Positions 34,076-42,799 of a stretch of 64,000 bases of DNA are shown piece after piece. A program made the position numbers and the translations under genes. Where the stretch lies: NCBI RefSeq assembly GCF_001999905.1, contig NZ_CP019640.1:3266001-3330000 (forward strand), given 5' to 3'. The notes below the pieces were generated by a model. That model was not told the DNA's origin. It saw nothing but the letters and a program-made list of their open reading frames with translations, and searched no databases. How positions within the stretch are numbered: the stretch's first letter is position 1; every line of letters starts with the position of its first letter. The stretch is from Planococcus lenghuensis (lineage in GTDB: Bacteria > Bacillota > Bacilli > Bacillales_A > Planococcaceae).

Positions 34076-34477
34076 CTATCTCCCCTTTCCCATATCATGC
34101 CTTGCTGAAATGGTGTCTTTATTTTGCCGATTCTTCACTTCGTCCATTTTTTTATAAAAACTCTCCTCAAGGTCCACTTCAAAGAAATTCGCGAATTTTG
34201 TGATATACGCCAGACAGTCGGCGAGTTCTTTTCCGATGTCCCCTCTCACCGTTTCCTGCGCCAGCCGAAACGCTGTCTCTTCATCCATTCCTTCTGAAGC
34301 ATACCGATACGTCAGATTGAACATTTTCCGCAGTTCTTCTGCCACTTCCCCGACTTCCGTAGTCAGCAGCATATAATTATTCAATAATGAAGCCCGGCTT
34401 CCTTCAAAACTCTTTTCATCAACTTCCCAACCCATTTCACGCTGAAATTGCCCGGCAAATTCCTGTATGTCTTTCAT
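34076..34477 (-). CDS. MazG-like nucleotide pyrophosphohydrolase
   Basis: All-alpha NTP pyrophosphohydrolase-like protein of 133 residues, perhaps a house-cleaning nucleotidase. TTEVGEVAEELRK near residue 40 gives the metal-binding Glu-x-x-Glu pair and KELADCLAYITKFANFF near 90 gives the second Glu/Asp pair. The C-terminal helix ends KKMDEVKNRQNKD, typical of the family. A short gap separates it from the hydrolase fragment. The nucleotide substrate is not known. Confidence 0.8.
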   Translation of the reverse strand: MKDIQEFAGQFQREMGWEVDEKSFEGSRASLLNNYMLLTTEVGEVAEELRKMFNLTYRYASEGMDEETAFRLAQETVRGDIGKELADCLAYITKFANFFEVDLEESFYKKMDEVKNRQNKDTISARHDMGKGR

Positions 34478-34643
34478 CCAGTACCCCGTTTCATTTTCTT
34501 TCTATCGTAGCACACTCTGTACTGTCACTTGCTGCGCAGTCGCCTGAAGAAGAAAATCTCGATTTCCGAGAGTAACAATGCCAAAATCGGGAATACAGAA
34601 TCTATGGTTCACTCCAGAAATGACAGAAAGGAATGATTTTATA

Positions 34644-35279
34644 ATGACACAGCTTTTATATATCACCGCGCATCCTCATGACGATACGCAATCGTACAGC
34701 ATGGCGGTGGGAAACGCATTTATCGAGACATACAAAAAAGAAAACCCCGACCATGAGGTTGTGAATGTCGATCTTTATACGGAGCACATCCCGCAGCTGG
34801 ATATTGATATCTTCAGCGGCTGGGGTAAGCTTCAGTCGGGCACAGGATTCGAAGAGCTGTCGGCGGAAGAAAAAGGCAAAGTCGGCCGACTCTCGGAACT
34901 CAGCGAACAATTTATCGCCGCTGATAAATATGTGTTCGTCACGCCAATGTGGAATTTTTCATTTCCACCGGTCATGAAAGCGTATATCGACTCAATTGCC
35001 GTCGCCGGTAAAGCTTTCAAGTACACCGCGGAAGGGCCGATTGGGCTGTTGACCGATAAAAAAGCGTTGCACATCCAATCCCGTGGAGGCATTTACTCGG
35101 AAGGACCCGCTGCTGAAATGGAAATGGGACATCGCTATCTGGATATCCTGATGCAATTCTTCGGCGTTCCGTCATTTGACGGGCTGTTCGTCGAAGGACA
35201 TGCGGCCATGCCGGAGAAAGCGGATGAAATTAAAGAAGATGCAATTGCCCGCGCCAAGAAAGCCGCACAGAACTTCTGA
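34644..35279 (+). CDS. azoR: FMN-dependent NADH-azoreductase
   Basis: Flavodoxin-like quinone/azo reductase of 211 residues. The N-terminus has [20 protein letters not shown], the FMN phosphate region; [27 protein letters not shown] near 98-124 (two blocks) and [11 protein letters not shown] near 148 bind the isoalloxazine ring, all typical of AzoR. It reduces quinones or azo compounds with NADH and guards against thiol-specific stress. The ATG at 34644 follows AAAGGAATGA; the longer frame is trimmed. Terminator directly downstream. Confidence 0.93.
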   Translation: MTQLLYITAHPHDDTQSYSMAVGNAFIETYKKENPDHEVVNVDLYTEHIPQLDIDIFSGWGKLQSGTGFEELSAEEKGKVGRLSELSEQFIAADKYVFVTPMWNFSFPPVMKAYIDSIAVAGKAFKYTAEGPIGLLTDKKALHIQSRGGIYSEGPAAEMEMGHRYLDILMQFFGVPSFDGLFVEGHAAMPEKADEIKEDAIARAKKAAQNF

Positions 35280-35301
35280 TTTACGCCAATTCGCTGAATG
35301 A

Positions 35302-35341
35302 TTAGAGGACCGCTGCAGAAGCGGTCCTCTTCTCTTTTTGG
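35302..35341 (+). terminator. Terminator after azoR
   Basis: Stem agaggaccgct / agcggtcctct followed by TCTCTTTTT. Confidence 0.9.
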
Positions 35342-35360
35342 TATTGTTTTCTGAATATTG

Positions 35361-35389
35361 TTGATAATAACGGACAAGAATGATAAACT
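35361..35389 (+). promoter_or_regulatory. Promoter of the 48-aa protein gene
   Basis: TTGATA (35361-35366), 17-bp spacer, TAAACT (35384-35389). Confidence 0.6.
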
Positions 35390-35429
35390 GGTCTTACAGT
35401 ACCGAATTTGCAGGCTGGAGGTGACCACC

Positions 35430-35576
35430 ATGAACGGCAAACCACTTCATTTTGACGGCAGCAGCCATCCTGTCAGCACAAACAGCAGCAAAGAGCCACG
35501 GCAACCTTTCAAACTGACACTTGAGATGAGAAAATATCTTAGCGGAAATCCCTATCAGATCCCAAGCAGCAAATAA
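35430..35576 (+). CDS. Small 48-aa hypothetical protein
   Basis: Unrecognised small soluble protein. GGAGGTGA lies seven bases before the ATG at 35430, a promoter is placed 40 bp upstream, and a long hairpin follows, so it is a complete transcription unit. The sequence starts MNGKPLHFDGSSHPVSTNSS and ends in the basic FKLTLEMRKYLSGNPYQIPSSK (two blocks); no Cys, no hydrophobic segment. Ser/Pro-rich ends suggest disorder around a short helix. Function unknown. Confidence 0.6.
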   Translation: MNGKPLHFDGSSHPVSTNSSKEPRQPFKLTLEMRKYLSGNPYQIPSSK

Positions 35577-35949
35577 TTGCATATCCGCACATCGAAGCCA
35601 TCCCTGGAACCAGTCCTCTTATCAGTTAAGAGAACCGGTTCGAGGGATGGCTTATTTCATTGTCTTTCACAGACTGACACATCCATCCATTTCTATGGCG
35701 CTGCCGTTCCACAGACCTCCTGAACCTTTCAACCCGCTTAAGCCACTCATTTTTTCTTCCGCTCTCGGTTCATCAGGTCTTTCAGAATAACCTGCCCCCT
35801 CCTTTCATCACAGGGATTTTACCGCTTCCCATTGCTAATTAACTGAATTTTATTAATACATTTACTGTTATAGAATTTATTGCTACGATTTTGCTGACAG
35901 CCTTTCCGGCTGTGAAAATCCGAACTGGACAAAGAGGAGTGGGAGCAAT
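35577..35949. other. Intergenic region before the M14 carboxypeptidase
   Basis: About 370 bp. It holds the long hairpin at 35598-35650 and an AT-rich stretch around 35840-35890 that probably contains the carboxypeptidase promoter, but no clear -35/-10 pair. No gene is seen. Confidence 0.5.
35598..35650 (+). terminator. Long hairpin after the 48-aa gene
   Basis: Arms ccatccct-gaacc-gt-ctctta and taagag-ac-ggttc-agggatgg with loop TCAG pair over about 20 bp with three mismatches. Only a weak T-rich tail (CTTATTTCATTG) follows, so it is a likely but not certain terminator. Confidence 0.6.
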
Positions 35950-37152
35950 ATGATCAGGAAAAAATTGTTTACAACAATGGGGATTCTGGGACTGTGTACG
36001 GCACTTGCCATGCCGGCTTATGCGGCAGAAACCGCAAGCCAGGCAGAGACGCATCATCATGACCAGGCCATTTCAGGATTCATTGATTACGAGGAAATGC
36101 AGAAGACGCTGCTGCAGATCGAAAAAACAAGCAAAGGCCTTGTTGAAGTCGATGTTGCCGGGCAGTCGTTTGAAGGCCGTGACATTTTCACAGCGCGCGT
36201 CGGCACAGGCGATAAAGTCATCCTTATCCAGAGTGAAATCCATGGCAATGAAAAAACCGGTACAGTTGCTCTCCTCAATCTGCTGAAAGAACTGTCCAAT
36301 AACTCGAAGCAGTCGCAGGCCATCCGTGAAGAAGTGACGCTTGTGGTCATGCCGCAGATGAACCCGGACGCGTCCGTCGCCGACAAACGCGCCAACAGCA
36401 TGACATGGGCGGATGTGGTTGCCGACTTCCCGCAACTGGCGGGGGCGGAGCCAGCATGGAATTATTACGATGACCGGGTGATTCAATCCTATGATTACGC
36501 GGCGAATCCCGGCTTCGATGTGAACCGCGACTTTAATCCGGACTTTGACTATGTGCCGGAGGCGGACGACTTCCCGGGCAGCTCGAATGATCCGGGCTGG
36601 TTCATCACACCGGAAGCGCAGACATCCCGCGATGTTTATACAGCCCTTCAGGAAGAGTTCGGAAATGTGGACGTCTTCATCGATCTCCACCACCAGGGCA
36701 AGTACTATGTTGCCGGCACTGATAATCCCGTGACGCTTTCGCTGTCCGCCCAATTCGTTCCGGATCCAAGCACACCGGAAGGCGCAGAGTACGCGGAATA
36801 CGCGGATACGTATAATTACGATTTCTCACGCCAGCTGAATGTTGCTGCTTATGAGTCACTGCAGTCACACGGCAATTCGGTTTTCTCAAATATCTCACTT
36901 TATTCGCAAGGCCTTGATTTGCCAGGTACTGCGCTTGCCTCCTATGCGCTGAACGGCAGCGGAACGGTACTGTTCGAAGTCCGCGGCCAGACGCAGATGA
37001 TGGGCCATAAAGAAAAAGGCAAACTCGTCAAAGCAGTCGAACGCGGACTGACCGGCATCATTGAAGCGGTCGCGGACGGCTCGGTTGAAACGCTTGATCC
37101 GGAAGTATATGAAACCATTCCGACAACGGCATACCGTCCCGCAGATTTATAA
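35950..37152 (+). CDS. Secreted M14 family zinc carboxypeptidase
   Basis: Exported metallo-carboxypeptidase of 400 residues. The signal peptide (1-26) ends AMPAYAAE. Zinc ligands are His98 and Glu101 in SEIHGNEKTG and His in FIDLHHQG near 246; the catalytic Glu is in VLFEVRGQ near 342. The segment PQMNPDASVADKRAN near 137 holds the substrate-binding Asn/Arg. A His-rich stretch (THHHDQ) follows the signal peptide. The first codon follows AAAGAGGAGTGGGAGC. The gene's own terminator is now split by an IS element. Confidence 0.93.
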   Translation: MIRKKLFTTMGILGLCTALAMPAYAAETASQAETHHHDQAISGFIDYEEMQKTLLQIEKTSKGLVEVDVAGQSFEGRDIFTARVGTGDKVILIQSEIHGNEKTGTVALLNLLKELSNNSKQSQAIREEVTLVVMPQMNPDASVADKRANSMTWADVVADFPQLAGAEPAWNYYDDRVIQSYDYAANPGFDVNRDFNPDFDYVPEADDFPGSSNDPGWFITPEAQTSRDVYTALQEEFGNVDVFIDLHHQGKYYVAGTDNPVTLSLSAQFVPDPSTPEGAEYAEYADTYNYDFSRQLNVAAYESLQSHGNSVFSNISLYSQGLDLPGTALASYALNGSGTVLFEVRGQTQMMGHKEKGKLVKAVERGLTGIIEAVADGSVETLDPEVYETIPTTAYRPADL

Positions 37153-37226
37153 GCAATTGGAAAAAACCCCGTATCGGCATGAACTGGGCCCCATTTAATG
37201 GACAATTTAATAAAAGTACCCTGCAG

Positions 37227-38095
37227 CTAGGCTGCGATGAGATGACTCCGGTATTGGGCCGGCGTCATCTTTTTTAAATTCCATTGTTTTCGTGTTCCAT
37301 TGTAATGCTCCATGTACTCATCAACCAGCGTTTTCAATTCGGCTAGACTGGTCGCCTGTTTAAAATCAACGTCATCCTTAAAGTGACCAAAAACGATTCC
37401 ATGGGGGCGTTGTCGATACAGTTGCCCCTACGGGACATTGACTGAGTCAATCCCAGTTCCTTTACGCGCTGTTGATATTCCGGATGAGTATAGTGGAAAC
37501 CCTGATCGGAATGAATCATTGCTTCCGGGTGGATGTTTCCATCCAACGCTTCCTTCAATTTCTTTAATGTACGATAAACAATTTCCATCGTGAGAGTGGT
37601 CGTAACTTCATAGGCGACGATTTCACGGCTGGCGACATCTTTCACGGCGGACAGATACGTCATTTGCCCTGAACGGTTGGGCAAGTAAGTGATATCGGTG
37701 ACGAATACCTTGCCAGGTTCATCTTGATCGAATTCCCGGTTTAACAGGTTGGGGCAAACGGCGTGTTCCTGTGTGGCTTTGGCGATTTTCTTATAGGGAT
37801 TCGCTTTCCGGATGTTGGCGAAGAGGTTGAACTTGCGCATGAGGCGCAGAATCTTTTTGTGGTTCATCGGCGTTTCCAGCAGTTCGGCCAGCGCCATATA
37901 AAAGCCGCGGTACCCGATTTTCCCACGATACGCATCGTAGATGCTTTTGAGCAACAGGTAATCTTGGTAGTCCTGCTCTTCGCGAATTGCGTGTTGTTCC
38001 ATCTTTTCCAGCCAAGCATAATAGCCACTGCGGCTGACATTGGCTGTGTGACAAAGGATTTTCACCAAGTGTTTCAATTGAAATTTGCGGATCAC
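37227..38095 (-). pseudogene. IS3-family transposase orfB, frameshifted near the 3' end
   Basis: Catalytic integrase-like subunit of the transposase. The DDE residues are visible: Asp in VTDITYL, Asp in IHSDQGFHY and Glu in NAPMESF. Directly after Glu the frame breaks at a run of five A on the plus strand (37389-37393); six would restore MESFFGHFKDDVDF and the usual C-terminus MTPAQYRSHLIAA ending at 37227. From a GTG at 38095 the open part is 250 codons. Normal expression would be by -1 frameshift from orfA. The break may be a real inactivating deletion or a homopolymer error. Confidence 0.9.
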
Positions 38096-38127
38096 TGCGT
38101 TGATCGCTTCATACTTTTCCGCTGGGG

Positions 38128-38553
38128 TCAGCTGCGTCTCTTCGCCTGCCTCTCGAGCTCCTCGAGCTTTTTTAGTAATTCATTTTCCGCTTCCAGGTAT
38201 TTGATGCGCGCTTCCGCTTTCTCCAGCTTTTTCTCAGCGGAGAGATCGTTCGTAGAAGGGTGGCCTGTACTGCCTTTTCCGCGGCGCTCTTCGAAGAAGC
38301 CCTGTTCGCCGTAGAGTTGATACGACTTCCGCCAGCGTTTAAGCGCACTTTTTGGCTTATCTGTCCCAATCACCATCAGGTCAAATCCGTGTTCAACAAA
38401 GATTTGAGAAGGTCCTTTCCCTTGCAGGTTTTCTTTAACCGCCTTCACCTTGAACTCAGGTGTATATTGGATAGCACGCTCCGATACAGCCGCGACATTG
38501 GGATTCGCTTCCAACTGCCGACACTGATGTTCGTTGAAAATAATCTTACTCAT
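38128..38553 (-). CDS. IS3-family transposase orfA
   Basis: DNA-binding subunit of the IS3 transposase, 141 residues. It has a helix-turn-helix (YTPEFKVKAVKENLQGKGPSQ, two blocks, near residue 30) followed by KSALKRWRKSYQ and a Leu-rich coiled coil (EKKLEKAEARIKYLEAENEL, two blocks) used for multimerisation. The ATG at 38553 (MSKIIFNEH) follows GGGAGCG. Near its end an A-AAA-AAG heptamer (complement 38167-38173) followed by a CTCGAG-GAG-CTCGAG hairpin is a probable -1 frameshift signal into orfB. Confidence 0.9.
   Translation of the reverse strand: MSKIIFNEHQCRQLEANPNVAAVSERAIQYTPEFKVKAVKENLQGKGPSQIFVEHGFDLMVIGTDKPKSALKRWRKSYQLYGEQGFFEERRGKGSTGHPSTNDLSAEKKLEKAEARIKYLEAENELLKKLEELERQAKRRS
38167..38173 (-). 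promoter_or_regulatory. Predicted -1 ribosomal frameshift site of the IS
   Basis: Slippery heptamer AAAAAAG in frame A-AAA-AAG, followed directly by the self-complementary CTCGAG-GAG-CTCGAG. A -1 shift here joins orfA to the orfB frame (reading ARGAREAGEETQLTPAEKYE). Confidence 0.75.
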
Positions 38554-38699
38554 GTCAATCGCTCCCGTTCCAGTAGTTATGTTCAGTATACTGGGGTCTG
38601 AAAACAGAAAGAACCCCAAATGGGGTCACTTTTATAAAGTGTCTACCATTTGGGGTTCAGTTCAGCAATGCCGATACGGGGTTTTTCTCCATAGAGAAT

Positions 38700-39071
38700 T
38701 TAGTAGTACATCCAGAGTCCTGCAATGGATAATGCGAATGATACAATCGAGCAGGCAACGACTGTATGAAACAGCCAATCTCCCATTGACCGTTTAAATT
38801 CCTGCAGGGAGGCATCCTGCTTGAGCTGCTCGTCTGCCCGTTCCATCGCATTTGAGCGCCCTGTGACTGCTTGTCCGAGACGCTGAAACCCATCCAGGAA
38901 CAGCTCAAGAAAGCCCGACTGCATGATTTTAATGGAAGCAGCGATTATGGCTGTGATGAGACCGACCATGAATGCGCCATTTATTACTTCTAGCGCCGAC
39001 CATTGCAATCTGATTACGATGCCTGCCCATACCAGAACAAAAAACAAATACAGGAAGCTTACTTTTTTCAT
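38700..39071 (-). CDS. DUF3899 membrane protein
   Basis: Small membrane protein of 123 residues with three hydrophobic segments (about 5-22, 28-52 and 100-121) and a charged cytosolic middle part (RSNAMERADEQLKQDASLQEF, two blocks). The overall plan matches DUF3899 proteins of Bacillales; function unknown. GGAGAG precedes the ATG. It lies downstream of the dpp operon in the same direction and converges on the IS-split terminator. Confidence 0.75.
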   Translation of the reverse strand: MKKVSFLYLFFVLVWAGIVIRLQWSALEVINGAFMVGLITAIIAASIKIMQSGFLELFLDGFQRLGQAVTGRSNAMERADEQLKQDASLQEFKRSMGDWLFHTVVACSIVSFALSIAGLWMYY

Positions 39072-39098
39072 ACAACGCTCTCCTCATTGCGAAAATAA

Positions 39099-39135
39099 TG
39101 ACAGACAGAAGCTGAACGGCTTCTGTCTGCCCTTT
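39099..39135. terminator. Hairpin after the dpp operon
   Basis: Stem cagacagaagc / gcttctgtctg with a short loop; TTTTTCTCTT follows on the plus strand and a weaker TCATTATTTT on the minus strand, the transcribed strand of dpp. Confidence 0.6.
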
Positions 39136-39140
39136 TTCTC

Positions 39141-40769
39141 TTATTCAGGTACTACTTGAGCCCATTTGAAGCTTGGGTAGCTATTGACATAATAAGCAAC
39201 GTCTTCAATATCGCTGTCTGTCATGTACGTGTTTGTATAGAAATAAACAGGCATGAATGGCAGGTCAGTCATCAGGATTTCTTCAGCTTGATGAAGTAGT
39301 TCAAAGCGTTTTGCTTCATCTTGCTCCACTTTCGCTTCTGCAATCAGACGGTCATAATCTTCATTCACCCAGTTCGTACGGTTGTTCGGGCTGTCACCGA
39401 GGTAATAGTCGAGGTTTGCAACCGGATCAATGAATGAACCGATCCACCCCATACGCGCCATCTGGAAGTTACCCTGTTCAGTTGTTTCCAAATACGTTTT
39501 CCATTCCTGGTTCGCCAGCTGCACTTCAACGCCGAGGTTCTGTTTCAGCATTTCCTGTACGGCTTCAGCAAACTTCTTGTGGTTTTCAGATGTATTATAC
39601 ATCAGTGTTACTTCCGGAAGTGTATCCCAGCCTTCTTCAGCCATACCTTCTTCCAAAAGACGTTTCGCTTCTTCATAGTCCTCTTCGAAATAGGCGCCGC
39701 CTTCTTCACGGAAATCTCCTTCAGGAGTTGTAACGCCTGTTGGGACCATTGCATATGCCGGAGACTCGCCAGCTCTTGATACGTTTTCAGTCAATGATTC
39801 ACGGTCAATCGCCATGGCGAACGCTTTACGGACCTTTTGGTTTGTAAACGGTTCTTGCTCTACATTAAACATGTACATATACGTACCATAGTAAGGGATC
39901 GACTGGAATTCCGGATTGTCTTTTTCAGCATCCAGTGCATCCGGCGGCAGTGTCATGATAAAGTCGAGCTCATCTGTTTTGAACATCTGATAGTACGTTG
40001 TTGCGTCATTTACCATTTCAAAAGTGATTTGTTGCAGATCAATTTGATCGGCATTGAAGTACTCTTCATTTTTTTCGATGACGACTTGCTCGTTATGTGA
40101 CCATTCCGTCAGTTCGAATGGACCGTTGCTGATATACGTCTCCGGTCCGGCTGCCCAATTCGGATCTGCTTCCACGACTTCCTGCTTCAATGGGAGGAAA
40201 GTACGTTGGGTGAGAAGTTTATCAAAGTACCCAAGCGGTGAATTCAGCGTTACTTCTAATGTTCGCTCATCAACTGCATTGATCGCGACATCTTCCACTG
40301 AACCTTCACCTTTATTGTATGCTTCAGCACCTTCAATATAGTAAAGATAGAAAGCGAACGCACTGGCTGTTGCCGGATCGAGCACTCGTTTCCATGCATA
40401 TTCAAAGTTTTCGGCGGTTACCGGCGTCCCATCTGACCATACTGCGTCTTCCCGGATAGTAAAGGTATAAACAGTACCGTCTTCTGAAATATTAACGTCT
40501 TCTGCTACACCAAGAACAGCTTCTCCTTCTTTATCCTGTGTATACAGACCCTCGAACATATGGTCCAGAATCCAGAAAGATGTCGTATCTGTCGATAAAG
40601 CCGGATCAAGTGTCGGCGGCTCTGTCATCGCATTTACCGTAATCTCCTGTTCAACTTCCTCCTGGCTTACCGCTGCGCCTTCTTGTCCTTCTTCTGCGCC
40701 ACCACTACAACCGGCAAGTACAGAAGACAACGCCAATGTTGCAGTCATGCCTACTAGCATTTTCTTCAT
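39141..40769 (-). CDS. dppE: Peptide ABC transporter substrate-binding lipoprotein
   Basis: Extracytoplasmic family-5 binding lipoprotein of 542 residues serving the permease and ATPase genes just upstream. The lipobox SVLAGC places the lipidated Cys at 21, followed by a Gly/Glu linker. Family-5 blocks include TEPPTLDPALSTDTTS near 53, DVNISEDGTVYTFTIREDAVWSDGTPVTAENFEYAWKR near 88-125 (three blocks), ISNGPFELTEW near 212 and QKVRKAFAMAID near 292. It belongs to the OppA/DppE branch, distinct from the two family-5 proteins at 28-33 kb. AAAGGGAGG precedes the ATG. Confidence 0.93.
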   Translation of the reverse strand: MKKMLVGMTATLALSSVLAGCSGGAEEGQEGAAVSQEEVEQEITVNAMTEPPTLDPALSTDTTSFWILDHMFEGLYTQDKEGEAVLGVAEDVNISEDGTVYTFTIREDAVWSDGTPVTAENFEYAWKRVLDPATASAFAFYLYYIEGAEAYNKGEGSVEDVAINAVDERTLEVTLNSPLGYFDKLLTQRTFLPLKQEVVEADPNWAAGPETYISNGPFELTEWSHNEQVVIEKNEEYFNADQIDLQQITFEMVNDATTYYQMFKTDELDFIMTLPPDALDAEKDNPEFQSIPYYGTYMYMFNVEQEPFTNQKVRKAFAMAIDRESLTENVSRAGESPAYAMVPTGVTTPEGDFREEGGAYFEEDYEEAKRLLEEGMAEEGWDTLPEVTLMYNTSENHKKFAEAVQEMLKQNLGVEVQLANQEWKTYLETTEQGNFQMARMGWIGSFIDPVANLDYYLGDSPNNRTNWVNEDYDRLIAEAKVEQDEAKRFELLHQAEEILMTDLPFMPVYFYTNTYMTDSDIEDVAYYVNSYPSFKWAQVVPE

Positions 40770-40797
40770 TCTCTTTTCCTCCCTTTACTTTCTTCTA

Positions 40798-41754
40798 TTA
40801 ATTATTGTACAAATGGCAAGCAGTCCAGTGATCTTCTCTGACTTCTCTCCATTCAGGTACCTTCTCTGCGCAAATATCCATTGCAAATGGACATCTTGTT
40901 CGGAATCTGCATCCGCTCGGCGGATTCACCGGGCTTGGCGGGTCTCCCGCAAGGACAATTCGCTCTCTTTTGACTACTGTCGGATCAGCGACCGGGATCG
41001 CCGAAAGAAGTGCTTGGGTATAGGGATGCAGCGGCTCTTCAAACAAATCGTGGCTGTTTGACAGTTCCATCATCATTCCCAGATACATAACGCCAATCCG
41101 GTCACTGATGTGTTTCACCATTCCAAGGTCATGGGCAATGAATAAATAAGTCAGATCCTCCTGCTCTTTTAAGTCCTCCATCAGATTAATAACTTGTGCT
41201 TGAATGGAGACATCCAGAGCAGATATTGGTTCATCTGCGACGATAAACTTAGGTTCCACAGCGAGTGCACGGGCAATCCCGATCCGTTGCCGCTGCCCGC
41301 CGCTGAACTCATGCGGAAATCGCTTTGCATGTTCCGCGCGAAGTCCGACTTTCTCCAGAAGTTCATAAATCCGGTCTTTTCTTGCCTGGCCTTTTAATAG
41401 TTTATGCGCATCAATCCCTTCAGCGATAATGTCTCCTACCCGCATTCGCGGATTCAGTGAGGCTTGCGGGTCCTGGAAGATAATTTGCATTTCACGGTTG
41501 ACCCGTTTTTTGTCTTTGCCGCTTAGCTTCTCGACGTTTTGATCGTTGTAGAGGATTTCTCCTGCTGTCGAATGCTGGAGACCGACAATTGTCTTGCCGA
41601 GCGTCGATTTGCCGCTGCCACTCTCACCGACCAAGCCGAACGTTTCGCCTCTTCTAATTTCAAAACTGATATCATCCACCGATTTAACTGATACGTTTTT
41701 TGCGATTTGAAAATGTTTTTTCAGGTTTTTTACTTCTAGCAGCCGTTCACTCAT
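40798..41754 (-). CDS. dppF: Dipeptide/oligopeptide ABC transporter ATP-binding protein (DppF/OppF type)
   Basis: Second ATPase subunit, 318 residues. Walker A is GESGSGKSTLGKT near 41, Walker B FIVADEPISALD near 170 and the signature FSGGQRQRIGIA near 147, with the H-loop in FIAHDLGMV near 203. The C-terminal Cys-bearing block PPSGCRFRTRCPFAMDIC near 270-290 is typical of Opp/Dpp ATPases and often binds an iron-sulphur cluster in this family. Its ATG overlaps the stop of the DppD gene (ATGA). Confidence 0.94.
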   Translation of the reverse strand: MSERLLEVKNLKKHFQIAKNVSVKSVDDISFEIRRGETFGLVGESGSGKSTLGKTIVGLQHSTAGEILYNDQNVEKLSGKDKKRVNREMQIIFQDPQASLNPRMRVGDIIAEGIDAHKLLKGQARKDRIYELLEKVGLRAEHAKRFPHEFSGGQRQRIGIARALAVEPKFIVADEPISALDVSIQAQVINLMEDLKEQEDLTYLFIAHDLGMVKHISDRIGVMYLGMMMELSNSHDLFEEPLHPYTQALLSAIPVADPTVVKRERIVLAGDPPSPVNPPSGCRFRTRCPFAMDICAEKVPEWREVREDHWTACHLYNN

Positions 41755-42785
41755 TTAGCTCCACTCCCTACCACAATGGGTTCGTGTGCCACTTTCGGAG
41801 CCCGTTCATCATTCAGCCAGCATTTTGCTGTGTGGCCTTTGTGTCCTTCGATTACTTCGAATGAAGGCGGCATATGATCGATACACACATCCATCGCATA
41901 CCTGCATCTTGGTGCAAACGGACAGCCTTTAGGGGGCGCGAACAGATCAGGCGGCGCCCCTTCGATCGGTACGAGCCGTTTCTTATCGGCAGTCGTGACA
42001 TCCGGTGTCGATTCAAGCAATCCCCACGTATAAGGATGTCCGGGTTTTGCAAAGATCTCTTCCACCGTTCCTTCTTCGATCATCATACCTGCATACATGA
42101 CGATGACCCGTTCGGCTGTTTCTGCTACGACCCCTAAATCATGGGTGATCAATATAATAGAGGTGTTCGTCTTTTCTTGCAGGCTTTTCATCAACTCCAG
42201 CACTTGCGCCTGAATGGTTACATCGAGTGCTGTTGTCGGTTCATCGGCAATCAGCAGCTCCGGGCTGCAGGCAAGCGCAATGGCAATCATTGCCCGCTGA
42301 CGCATCCCTCCACTGAATTCGTGCGGATATTGGTTGTACCGAGATTCAGGATTGGGAATACCGACAAGCCGGATCATTTCGATGGCCTGTTTTTTCGCTT
42401 CCGCTTTTGAGGCCCGGCCATGCACAATGAGGCTTTCTTCAATTTGCTTGCCGACTCTCATCGTTGGATTCAGCGATGTCATAGGGTCTTGGAAGACCAT
42501 ACTGATTTTGGACCCCTTAATTTTCTGCATTTGGCGCTTCGACATCTTCAGAAGCTCTTGTCCTTGAAACTCAATACTGCTGTTTTTCCCAATGATGCCT
42601 GGTGGCGTAGGAATAAGCCCCATGATCGATTGGACGGTTACGCTTTTGCCGCTGCCGCTTTCGCCGACAATGGCGACAATCTCTCCTTTATCCACATGGA
42701 AAGAGACATCGCGGACCGCTTTGACTTCGCCTCCGTAAGTCTTGAAGTTGACCTCCAAGTTCTTTACCTGTAACAAGTGATCCAT
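41751..42785 (-). CDS. dppD: Dipeptide/oligopeptide ABC transporter ATP-binding protein (DppD/OppD type)
   Basis: First ATPase subunit, 344 residues. Walker A GESGSGKSVTVQS near 38, signature FSGGMRQRAMIA near 152, Walker B LLIADEPTTALD near 173, H-loop LITHDLGVV near 207; the C-terminal PKGCPFAPRCRYAMDVC block near 290 carries the conserved Cys residues. The ATG at 42785 follows AAGAGGTGG; a GTG three codons earlier overlaps it. With DppF it should form the nucleotide-binding heterodimer. Confidence 0.94.
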   Translation of the reverse strand: MDHLLQVKNLEVNFKTYGGEVKAVRDVSFHVDKGEIVAIVGESGSGKSVTVQSIMGLIPTPPGIIGKNSSIEFQGQELLKMSKRQMQKIKGSKISMVFQDPMTSLNPTMRVGKQIEESLIVHGRASKAEAKKQAIEMIRLVGIPNPESRYNQYPHEFSGGMRQRAMIAIALACSPELLIADEPTTALDVTIQAQVLELMKSLQEKTNTSIILITHDLGVVAETAERVIVMYAGMMIEEGTVEEIFAKPGHPYTWGLLESTPDVTTADKKRLVPIEGAPPDLFAPPKGCPFAPRCRYAMDVCIDHMPPSFEVIEGHKGHTAKCWLNDERAPKVAHEPIVVGSGAK

Positions 42786-42799
42786 TCTTTCCACCTCTT

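Larger units (their letters stand above)
37180..38664 (-). mobile_element. IS3-family insertion sequence, 1485 bp
   Basis: Imperfect terminal inverted repeats of about 39 bp start TGAACTG at both ends (left TGAACTGGGCCCC, right TGAACTGAACCCC), and GCA is duplicated directly outside (37177-37179 and 38665-38667). Inside lie orfA and orfB in the overlapping arrangement of IS3 elements. orfB carries a frameshift near its end, so this copy is probably inactive unless the shift is a sequencing artefact. Confidence 0.93.
37161..38686. terminator. Bidirectional terminator interrupted by the IS element
   Basis: The left half AAAAAACCCCGTATCGGCA (37161-37179) and the right half ATGCCGATACGGGGTTTTT (38668-38686) form, if the IS and one GCA copy are removed, a perfect 13-bp hairpin with T-runs on both strands. 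It lay between the convergent M14 peptidase and DUF3899 genes. Confidence 0.85.
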
